Part shown: positions 26,039-33,077 of the stretch, piece after piece
How the letters are laid out: each line of letters starts with the position of its first letter
Numbering within the stretch: position 1 is the first letter of the stretch
Assembly: GCF_900602065.1 (NCBI RefSeq)
Contig: NZ_UWFN01000263.1
Location: 99,757 to 163,756 of the forward strand
Source: Pseudomonas viridiflava
GTDB lineage: Bacteria; Pseudomonadota; Gammaproteobacteria; Pseudomonadales; Pseudomonadaceae
Reading direction: 5' to 3'
DNA length: 64,000 bases
Program-made: the position numbers and the translations under genes
The notes under the pieces: model-generated
Told to the model about the DNA's origin: nothing
Seen by the model: only the letters and a program-made list of their open reading frames with translations
Databases searched by the model: none

Positions 26039-27397
26039 TTAAGCAGTAGCTTCAACGGCAGCCGATGAGGGTTTGTCGTGGGTGGTCTCGCGCACATAAT
26101 ACCGGTTCGGAATCCCCCAGATAATCAACGCAGCGGCCAGTATGCAAACCGCGCACAGTACATAGAGCGCAGGCGTCGCCGCACCGGTCAGATCCTTGAC
26201 CCGGCCGACCATGAACGGCGCGATGATGCCGCCCAACTGGCCGATGGAATTGATCAGCGCGATACCCGCTGCTGCCGCCAGACCACTGAGGAAACGCGGC
26301 GGAATGGTCCAGAAAATCGGCATCCAGGCGATGATGCCAGTCATGATCATGGTCATGCCAACCATCAACGGCAGCAATTGCCCTGGGAGCAACGCGCAGA
26401 CCAGATAGCCCGCCGCTGTCAGTAATGCGCAAGCCGCCATGTGCCAACGGCGTTCACCGTGTCGATCGGAGCTGGCACCGATCAGCAGGTTGCCAACCAC
26501 CGCACCCACATAGGGAATCACCGTCAGCCAGCCAATGGTCATGGTGTCGGCAACGCCTGCGCTTTTGATCAGTTGCGGCATCCAGAACAACAGACCGGTC
26601 AGCGCCATGACCAGACACAGGTAAATCACCGACATGACGTAGGTGGTCGGGTGTTTCCAGATGTCCTTGAAGCTTTGCGGCGTCTCGGGCTGGACTTCCC
26701 GGGCCATGCGCGCCAGAACGACTTTTTTTTCGGCGTCGTTCAGCCATTTGGCGTCTTCAATGCGGTCGCAGACAAACCAGAACACCACGATGCCGAGCAA
26801 TACCGACGGCAGGCCTTCCAGCAGGAACAGCCAGCGCCAGCCGGGCATGCCCAGCACCCCGTCGAAGTGGTTGAGGATCAGCCCGGCAATCGGCCCGCCG
26901 ACAATACCGCACAGGCAGATCGAACTCTTGAAGTAGGAATTGACCCGCGCGCGGCGGTTACTCGGGTACCACTGGGTGAAGAAATACAACACGCCAGGCA
27001 CAAAGCCCGCTTCCATCACACCAATCAGAAAACGCAGGGTGTAGAACCAGAACTCAGTCTGCACGAACATCATGCACGCGGAAGTGATGCCCCATGTGAC
27101 CATGATCCGCGCAATCCATACCCTTGCGCCGATCTTGTGCAGGAGCATGTTGCTGGGGACTTCGAACAGAAAGTAGCCGACGAAAAACAGGCTGGCACCA
27201 AGGCCATAGACCGTTTCACTGAAGCCCAGATCGCTCTGCATCTGCAGTTTGGCAAAGCTGATGTTGACGCGATCCAGATAGGCAAACAGGAAGCAGACGA
27301 TGAACAGCGGGATGATCCGCCAGTTCACCTTGCGGTAGATCTTGTCCTCGAAGGCATCCTCATCGAACGCTTCGACTGGCGCAGTGTGGGTGGTCAT
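26039..27397 (-). CDS. ACS-family MFS transporter (organic/sugar acid)
   Basis: 452 residues, about 12 transmembrane helices. The ACS (anion:cation symporter) signatures are present: the N-terminal IIPLFIVCFLFAYLDRVNIS, then GLGASLFFVGYFLFEVPSN, the G-x-x-EAGFVPGVLYF motif of TM4-5, and a hydrophilic central loop. This family carries glucarate, galactonate, tartrate, phthalate and similar anions with protons. The ribosome-binding site is ideal (AAGGAGGT six bases before ATG), so strong translation is expected. Located in the cluster with an AraD1-family enzyme and, beyond it, a second ACS transporter; likely sugar-acid uptake. Confidence 0.9.
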   Translation of the reverse strand: MTTHTAPVEAFDEDAFEDKIYRKVNWRIIPLFIVCFLFAYLDRVNISFAKLQMQSDLGFSETVYGLGASLFFVGYFLFEVPSNMLLHKIGARVWIARIMVTWGITSACMMFVQTEFWFYTLRFLIGVMEAGFVPGVLYFFTQWYPSNRRARVNSYFKSSICLCGIVGGPIAGLILNHFDGVLGMPGWRWLFLLEGLPSVLLGIVVFWFVCDRIEDAKWLNDAEKKVVLARMAREVQPETPQSFKDIWKHPTTYVMSVIYLCLVMALTGLLFWMPQLIKSAGVADTMTIGWLTVIPYVGAVVGNLLIGASSDRHGERRWHMAACALLTAAGYLVCALLPGQLLPLMVGMTMIMTGIIAWMPIFWTIPPRFLSGLAAAAGIALINSIGQLGGIIAPFMVGRVKDLTGAATPALYVLCAVCILAAALIIWGIPNRYYVRETTHDKPSSAAVEATA

Positions 27398-27463
27398 GTG
27401 CGCACCTCCTTGTTGTTATTAGTGGGTGTCGAACTTAAATGCAATTTGATCCTGTGGAATGAA

Positions 27464-27558
27464 CCCTGTGGGAGCGAGGCTTGCCCGCGATAAACGATAA
27501 CGCGGTGTATCTTCTAGACTCGTCTCATGTATCGCGAGCAAGCTCAGCTCCCACAGGG
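27464..27558. repeat. REP pair, GTGGGAGCGAGG family
   Basis: Arms CCCTGTGGGAGCGAGGCTTG and GAGCAAGCTCAGCTCCCACAGG; the middle shares ACGATAACGCGGTGT with the array at 3637-3975. Lies between the AraD1 gene and the ACS transporter. Confidence 0.88.
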
Positions 27559-27584
27559 TTAAATCGCATTCCTATGGATGATCA

Positions 27585-28577
27585 TCACAACTGCCCGATC
27601 CCGCCCGGCAAAAACGCGGCTTCGGTTTGTTCGATTCCGTTTACCAGCGGCTTGCCGAACTCTGCCTGGCTGATCTGAAACTGATCCCCCGGCTGGGTGC
27701 GCACGCCATCAGCAAACGACAAGGTCGCGGTGCCGAAGAAGTGCACGTGCACGTCACCCGGACGCAGGAACTGGCTGTATTTGAAGTGGTGGTACTCAAG
27801 GTTTTCCAGGCTGTGGCACATGTTGGCTTCGCCACTGAGGAACTCTTTCTCCCAGAGCACTTCACCGTCACGTAGCACCCGACTGGTTCCGGCCAGGTTC
27901 TGCGGCAGCTCGCCAACCCGCAGTTCCGGGCCAAAGGAACAGGCGCGCAGCTTCGAGTGGGCGAGATAGAGGTAATTACGACGCTCCATGACATGGTCGG
28001 AGTATTCGTTACCAATGGCGAAACCCAGCCGGTACGGCTTACCGTCATTGCCGATCACATACAGACCGCTCAGCTCGGGCTCTTCGCCGCCATCCTCGGC
28101 AAACGGTGGCAACGAAAAAGCTTTGCCGGGACGCACGACAATGCTGCCATCGCCTTTGTAAAACCATTCCGGCTGTACACCCGCCTGCCCGGCTGCTGGT
28201 TTGCCCCCCTCCACGCCCCATTTGAAGATGCGCATGGTGTCAGTCATCGAGGCTTCATCGCCCGCCTGCTGGTGCATCTTGTCCCGGGCAGAGGCGCTGC
28301 CCAAGTGAGTCAGGCCGGTACCGCTGACCAGCAGATGTGCAGGATCGGGATGGTCCAGCGGCGGCAGGATGCGCAGTTCCTGCAAGAGCTGAGCATAATC
28401 ATGGCTGTCACCGAGGCCCTGCTTGTCGACCTGTTGCGCCAGGCCAATGCCAGCGTCAATAGCCGATAGCGCAAGCTCCCGCACGCTCTGCGCGCCCTGT
28501 ACTTCACGGATCAGATCACCGTCGACCAGACCGACGCGGCGTTGGCCGTTGTTGAGTTCGAATTGCACAAGGTTCAT
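27585..28577 (-). CDS. AraD1/GguC-family FAA-hydrolase-like protein
   Basis: 330 residues. Fumarylacetoacetate-hydrolase fold protein of the AraD1 (GguC-like) group: LLVSGTGLTHLGSASARD, the metal-site region GNDGKPYRLGFAIGNEYSDH, NYLYLAHSKLRACSFGPEL, and the C-terminal RPGDVHVHFFGTATLSFADG. Members occur next to L-arabinose or other aldose-acid genes; FAH-fold enzymes act on 2-keto-3-deoxy sugar acids or their diketo products. The reaction of this branch is not firmly known to me. Strong ribosome-binding site AAAGGAG before the ATG. It sits between two ACS transporters transcribed the same way and opposite an arabonate-type dehydratase, supporting a role in that pathway. Confidence 0.85.
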   Translation of the reverse strand: MNLVQFELNNGQRRVGLVDGDLIREVQGAQSVRELALSAIDAGIGLAQQVDKQGLGDSHDYAQLLQELRILPPLDHPDPAHLLVSGTGLTHLGSASARDKMHQQAGDEASMTDTMRIFKWGVEGGKPAAGQAGVQPEWFYKGDGSIVVRPGKAFSLPPFAEDGGEEPELSGLYVIGNDGKPYRLGFAIGNEYSDHVMERRNYLYLAHSKLRACSFGPELRVGELPQNLAGTSRVLRDGEVLWEKEFLSGEANMCHSLENLEYHHFKYSQFLRPGDVHVHFFGTATLSFADGVRTQPGDQFQISQAEFGKPLVNGIEQTEAAFLPGGIGQL

Positions 28578-28657
28578 GGGTTTCTCCTTTCATATTCATT
28601 GCAGGCGACGCGTTTCCCCGGTGGGGGATTCCAGGTTGGCCTGTAAACACAGTCTGC

Positions 28658-28750
28658 GTGGGAGCGAATTCATTCGCGAATGGGCCGGTACATCCGCCAC
28701 CTTTGTATTGCCTGAAATACCGCCTTCCCGAATAAATTCGGTCCCACAGG
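28658..28750. repeat. REP pair, GTGGGAGCGAATTCATTCGCG family
   Basis: Left arm GTGGGAGCGAATTCATTCGC, right arm CGAATAAATTCGGTCCCACA, with a shared middle GGGCCGGTACATCC. Same family as 32092-32186 and 50237-50332. Confidence 0.88.
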
Positions 28751-28769
28751 GAAAGGCACCATTGAGTTA

Positions 28770-30089
28770 TCAGGCCTGACGACCGCGGGCACTGGCGGCG
28801 AAATCGCTGGCGGGCAGCACATGCTTGCGTTCCAGCAAGTGGTAAACCACACCGGTCAACACCAGCCCGAAGACCATCACCACGGACAGGAAGTACAGGC
28901 CCGAAGCCAGGTTGCCGGTGTATTCCTTGAGCGCGCCGATCACGAACGGACCGATATAGCCACCCAGGTTGCCCACTGAGTTGATCAAGGCGATACCCGC
29001 CGCAGCACTGGCACCCGCAAAGAAGCGGCCCGGCAAGGTCCAGAACACCGCGGTGCAGGAAAACAGCGCGAACGCCACCAGGCACAACGCCGCCAGTTGC
29101 GCGACAGGCAAGGTCAGCCAGGCACTGAGGAACAGACCGATCGCGCCCAGCACATAAAGCACGGCAAGGTGCCCATACCGGTCGTTAAGACGGTCGGAAC
29201 TGCGCGGGATGATCAGCAAGCCGATGATGCCGAAAATGTAAGGCACTGAAGACACGAAGCCGGTCACCAGATCACTGCCGCCAAACTGTTTGATCAGCGT
29301 CGGCAGCCACAGGCCCAAGCCGTAAATGCTCAACGTCACGGGCAGGTAAAACAGCGCAAGCAGCAGGACGCGTTTGTCCTTCAGGGCGTGCAACGGATTG
29401 CCATGGCGAGTCTGACCGTACTCCTCCAGATCCTTTTTCAACTCGCCGGTGAGCCAGTCCTTCTCGGCCTGGTCCATCCATTTGACTTGTTGCGGGCCAT
29501 CGGGCAACCAGCGCAGCACCGGCCACGTCAGCAGGATGGCCGGGGTGCCGATGACGATAAACAGCCACTGCCAGCCGTGCAGACCGAGCACGCCGTCCAT
29601 GCCCAGCAAACCGCCGGACACCGGGCCGGTGATCATCATTGCAATCGGTTGGGACAGGATAAACAGGCCGAGGATCTTGCCGCGATGGCGAACCGGGAAC
29701 CACTGCGTGATGTAGTACAAAACGCCCGGAAAGAAGCCTGCCTCGGCCGCACCCAGCAGAAAGCGCATCACATAGAAGCTGTGCGGCCCCTGCACGAAGG
29801 CCATGCCGATGGTGATCGCGCCCCAGGTGATCATGATCCGCGCGAACCAGCGACGGGCACCGAAGCGTTCAAGCATCAGGTTGCTGGGGATTTCGAACAG
29901 GAAGTAGCCGATGAAAAACAGCCCGGCACCCAGCCCGTAGGCCGCATCGCCGATACCGATGTCCGCGCCCATGTGCAACTTGGCGAAGCCCACGGCGGAG
30001 CGGTCCACATAAGCGATCAGGTAAAGCAGGATCAGGAAGGGAATCAGTTTCAGGGTGATGCGGCGAATAAGCCGGAGTTCCTGGCTCAT
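28770..30089 (-). CDS. ACS-family MFS transporter, sugar-acid type
   Basis: 439 residues, about 12 transmembrane helices. ACS signatures: RRITLKLIPFLILLYLIAYV then DRSAVGFAKL, YGLGAGLFFIGYFLFEIPSN, and GAAEAGFFPGVLYYITQWFP. Start at 30089 (GGAG with 9-base spacer); an upstream TTG at 30104 is weaker. Its promoter is shared divergently with the arabonate-type dehydratase gene, with a FadR-type palindrome between them, so both are probably induced together. A galactonate- or arabonate-like substrate is likely but unproven. It differs clearly in sequence from the ACS transporter at 26039-27397. Confidence 0.9.
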   Translation of the reverse strand: MSQELRLIRRITLKLIPFLILLYLIAYVDRSAVGFAKLHMGADIGIGDAAYGLGAGLFFIGYFLFEIPSNLMLERFGARRWFARIMITWGAITIGMAFVQGPHSFYVMRFLLGAAEAGFFPGVLYYITQWFPVRHRGKILGLFILSQPIAMMITGPVSGGLLGMDGVLGLHGWQWLFIVIGTPAILLTWPVLRWLPDGPQQVKWMDQAEKDWLTGELKKDLEEYGQTRHGNPLHALKDKRVLLLALFYLPVTLSIYGLGLWLPTLIKQFGGSDLVTGFVSSVPYIFGIIGLLIIPRSSDRLNDRYGHLAVLYVLGAIGLFLSAWLTLPVAQLAALCLVAFALFSCTAVFWTLPGRFFAGASAAAGIALINSVGNLGGYIGPFVIGALKEYTGNLASGLYFLSVVMVFGLVLTGVVYHLLERKHVLPASDFAASARGRQA

Positions 30090-30192
30090 GTGTGCGATCT
30101 CCAATTGTTCTTGTTATGAAGTGGAGATCGCCTCTGGCCTGAAGCATTTGCATGCTGCCGCCACGGTCGTCCCTCACTGAAAATCGACTATA

Positions 30193-30203
30193 TAGTAATA
30201 CTA
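30193..30203. promoter_or_regulatory. Candidate FadR/GntR-type operator
   Basis: TAGTAATACTA is a perfect palindrome around its central base and matches the TNGTNNNACNA pattern known for FadR-subfamily GntR regulators. It lies in the 203-base divergent region between the ACS transporter (start 30089) and the dehydratase (start 30293); the FadR-type regulator gene follows the dehydratase. TATAGT just before it could be part of a -10 element. Confidence 0.6.
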
Positions 30204-30292
30204 TTTAGCGAACAACTCTTCCAATGAGCCGAATTTACGCTTAACTTAACCAGCATAAAAGCCATTAAGTCTTACAATAAGAGAGCCTGATC

Positions 30293-32038
30293 ATGTCTGA
30301 TTCCGATAAAAAGCCCCTGCGTTCTGCCCAATGGTTTGGTACTGCCGACAAAAACGGCTTCATGTACCGCAGCTGGATGAAGAATCAGGGCATCGCCGAT
30401 CACCAGTTTCAGGGCAAGCCCATCATCGGCATCTGCAACACCTGGTCGGAACTGACCCCCTGCAACGCCCACTTCAGACAGATTGCCGAACACGTCAAAC
30501 GTGGTGTGATTGAGGCAGGTGGCTGGCCTGTGGAATTCCCGGTGTTCTCCAATGGCGAATCCAACCTGCGCCCCACCGCAATGTTCACCCGCAACCTGAC
30601 CAGCATGGACGTCGAGGAAGCGATTCGCGGCAACCCCATCGACGGCGTTGTGTTGCTCACCGGCTGTGACAAAACCACCCCCGCTCTGCTGATGGGCGCG
30701 GCCAGCTGCGACGTGCCCGCCATCGTTGTGACCGGCGGGCCGATGCTCAATGGCAAGCACAAAGGCAAGGACATCGGCTCCGGCACCGTGGTCTGGCAGA
30801 TGCATGAAGCCTATAAAGGCGGGCAAATCACCCTTGATGATTTTCTCGCAGCAGAAGGCGGCATGTCGCGCTCGGCGGGTACCTGCAACACCATGGGCAC
30901 CGCATCGACCATGGCGTGTATGGCTGAAGCGCTCGGCACTTCCCTGCCCCACAACGCGGCGATTCCGGCCGTGGACTCCCGACGTTACGTGCTGGCGCAC
31001 ATGTCCGGGATGCGTGCGGTGGAGATGGTCAAAGAAGACCTGCGCCTGTCGAAGATTCTCACCAAAGCCGCGTTTGAAAACGCGATTCGAGTCAACGCGG
31101 CCATTGGCGGCTCGACCAATGCCGTCATCCATTTGAAAGCCATCGCCGGGCGCATCGGCGTCGATCTGGAGCTGGACGACTGGACCCGTATCGGCCGTGG
31201 CATGCCAACCATCGTCGACCTGCAACCGTCCGGGCGCTTCCTGATGGAGGAGTTCTACTATTCGGGCGGTCTGCCCGCCGTGCTGCGACGCATGGACGAG
31301 GCCAACCTGCTACCTAATCCGGACGCCTTGACCGTCAACGGCAAATCCATCCGCGAGAATACCCAGGGCGCGCCAATCTATGGCGAAGACGAAGTGATCC
31401 GCGCTCTGGACAACCCGATCCGCGCTGACGGCGGCATCTGTGTCCTGCGCGGTAATCTGGCGCCGCTGGGTGCCGTGCTCAAGCCTTCCGCCGCTACTGC
31501 CTCATTGATGCAACACCGTGGCCGCGCCGTGGTCTTCGAGAACTTCGACATGTACAAGGCGCGGATCAATGATCCGGATCTGGACATCGATGCCAACTCA
31601 ATCATGGTCATGAAAAACTGCGGGCCCAAGGGTTATCCGGGCATGGCTGAAGTCGGCAACATGGGCCTGCCAGCCAAACTGCTCGCTCAGGGAGTGACTG
31701 ACATGGTGCGCATTTCCGATGCACGTATGAGCGGCACCGCTTACGGCACAGTGGTTTTGCATGTGGCACCGGAAGCAGCGGCTGGTGGCCCATTGGCGGT
31801 GGTGCAGGAAGGTGACTGGATCGAACTTGATTGCGCCAGCGGCCGTCTGCACCTGGACATTCCGGACGCCGAACTGGCCGCCCGCCTCGCCGACTGGCAG
31901 CCACCGCAACAGCAGCAACTGTTGGTGGGCGGCTATCGCGAGCTGTATGTGAAGCATGTGTTGCAGGCTGATCAGGGCTGCGACTTCGACTTCCTGGTGG
32001 GTATGCGCGGGGCGGAGGTGCCAAGGCATTCGCATTGA
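30293..32038 (+). CDS. Sugar-acid dehydratase, IlvD/Edd family, L-arabonate dehydratase-like
   Basis: 581 residues. Removes water from an aldonic acid to give a 2-keto-3-deoxy acid. The [2Fe-2S] ligand cysteines are at 57 (TPCNAH), 125 (TGCDKTTPA) and 198 (GTCNTMGTAS), each two positions below C59, C127 and C200 of the characterised Rhizobium arabinonate dehydratase as I recall it, with the Lys of CDK in the carbamylated position. SDARMSGT near residue 480 is the catalytic loop. It is closer in pattern to the arabonate/galactonate branch than to IlvD (branched-chain synthesis) or Edd. ATG 30293 follows AAGAGAG. Divergent from an ACS transporter and followed by a FadR-type regulator. Substrate could be L-arabonate, D-galactonate, D-fuconate or similar. 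Confidence 0.92.
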   Translation: MSDSDKKPLRSAQWFGTADKNGFMYRSWMKNQGIADHQFQGKPIIGICNTWSELTPCNAHFRQIAEHVKRGVIEAGGWPVEFPVFSNGESNLRPTAMFTRNLTSMDVEEAIRGNPIDGVVLLTGCDKTTPALLMGAASCDVPAIVVTGGPMLNGKHKGKDIGSGTVVWQMHEAYKGGQITLDDFLAAEGGMSRSAGTCNTMGTASTMACMAEALGTSLPHNAAIPAVDSRRYVLAHMSGMRAVEMVKEDLRLSKILTKAAFENAIRVNAAIGGSTNAVIHLKAIAGRIGVDLELDDWTRIGRGMPTIVDLQPSGRFLMEEFYYSGGLPAVLRRMDEANLLPNPDALTVNGKSIRENTQGAPIYGEDEVIRALDNPIRADGGICVLRGNLAPLGAVLKPSAATASLMQHRGRAVVFENFDMYKARINDPDLDIDANSIMVMKNCGPKGYPGMAEVGNMGLPAKLLAQGVTDMVRISDARMSGTAYGTVVLHVAPEAAAGGPLAVVQEGDWIELDCASGRLHLDIPDAELAARLADWQPPQQQQLLVGGYRELYVKHVLQADQGCDFDFLVGMRGAEVPRHSH

Positions 32039-32091
32039 TAAAACTGAATGTCGCTCTAACAGGTTGCCTCGATATCTTTGAGGGCGCGCAA

Positions 32092-32186
32092 CCTGTGGGA
32101 GCGAATTCATTCGCGAAGACGGTTTTTCAAACAACGAATGTGATTGGATGTACCGGCCCATTCGCGAATAAATTCGCTCCCACAGG
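32092..32186. repeat. REP pair, GTGGGAGCGAATTCATTCGCG family
   Basis: Arms CCTGTGGGAGCGAATTCATT and AATAAATTCGCTCCCACAGG, lying between the dehydratase and the regulator gene. It could lower expression of the downstream regulator relative to the dehydratase. Confidence 0.9.
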
Positions 32187-32258
32187 GGATATGCGCCAGG
32201 ACTCAAAGCCGATGCTATGATGCCCCGCACTCATCGCTCAGGATCGACTTGCGTCCCC

Positions 32259-32981
32259 ATGGATTACCGAAAGCCTTCCGACCGCAAAAGCATGCACGCC
32301 CGCATTGTCCAGGAGTTGGGCATGCAGATCGTTTCCGGACGTTTCAAACCGGATGAGAAATTGCCTGCCGAAGCCTTGCTCTGTGAGGAATACGCTGTCA
32401 GTCGACCGGTGTTGCGCGAAGCAACCCGGGTGCTGGTGGCCAAAGGTCTGGTGTACTCGCGCCCGCGGGTCGGCACCGTGGTCAAAGCGCGTCGTGAATG
32501 GCATTTGCTCGACCCGGATGTGTTGCACTGGGTCATGCAGTGCACGCCCCAAAATGAATTCTTCAATTTGTTGACCAGCGTCCGGGCGGTCATCGAACCC
32601 GCTGTTGCCGCCCTCGCCGCGCAACACGCCACCGATGAAGAGATCGCGTCGATTGGCGAGGCGTATCAACGCATGGAGGCTGCGCCAAATCCTGAAGCAC
32701 TGTTGCAGCCCGACCTGGATTTCCACAGCCGTATTGCCGACGCTACGCACAACGATCTGCTCGCGCACCTGTGCAACATGCTCTCGCTGGCCTTGCGTGA
32801 AGCGCTCAAGCATTCAAACCAACGCCCCAACCTGCATGAACTGGCGTTGCCGCGCCACAAGGCAATCCTCACCGCCATCGAAAACCGCGACGCTTTGGGT
32901 GCGCGGCATGCAACGCTGGTGCAGCTTGATGACGCGCGCAATGCATTGAGCGTGGTGCTGGGCCGGGAGTTGGGGTTGTAA
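32259..32981 (+). CDS. FadR-subfamily GntR transcriptional regulator
   Basis: 240 residues from ATG 32259. N-terminal winged helix (residues about 10-80: IVSGRFKPDEKLPAEALLCE, SRPVLREATRVLVAKGLVYS then RPRVGTVV) and a C-terminal all-helical FCD ligand-binding domain (RAVIEPAVAALAAQHATDEE, DLDFHSRIADATHNDLLAHL, LPRHKAILTAIENRDALGAR) with the Asp/His residues that usually bind a metal and a carboxylate effector. Such regulators typically repress sugar-acid genes and release DNA on binding the acid or its keto product. In-frame starts exist from 32217; the Shine-Dalgarno sequences of both are weak. The operator candidate at 30193-30203 is its likely target. Confidence 0.9.
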   Translation: MDYRKPSDRKSMHARIVQELGMQIVSGRFKPDEKLPAEALLCEEYAVSRPVLREATRVLVAKGLVYSRPRVGTVVKARREWHLLDPDVLHWVMQCTPQNEFFNLLTSVRAVIEPAVAALAAQHATDEEIASIGEAYQRMEAAPNPEALLQPDLDFHSRIADATHNDLLAHLCNMLSLALREALKHSNQRPNLHELALPRHKAILTAIENRDALGARHATLVQLDDARNALSVVLGRELGL

Positions 32982-32989
32982 CACTGCAC

Positions 32990-33063
32990 CTGTAGGAGCT
33001 GCCGAAGGCTGCGAAGCGGTATGTCTGTTACATCGCCTTCGCAGCCTTCGGCAGCTCCTACAG
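32990..33063. repeat. REP pair, CTGTAGGAGCTGCCGAAGG family
   Basis: Arms CTGTAGGAGCTGCCGAAGGC and complement, in the convergent gap between the regulator and the MMPL transporter gene. Confidence 0.9.
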
Positions 33064-33077
33064 TGGATGCATTGATC

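Noticed and set aside
28970..30119. Plus-strand frames opposite the two ACS transporters
   Set aside because: Antisense shadows of membrane-protein genes; no family pattern.
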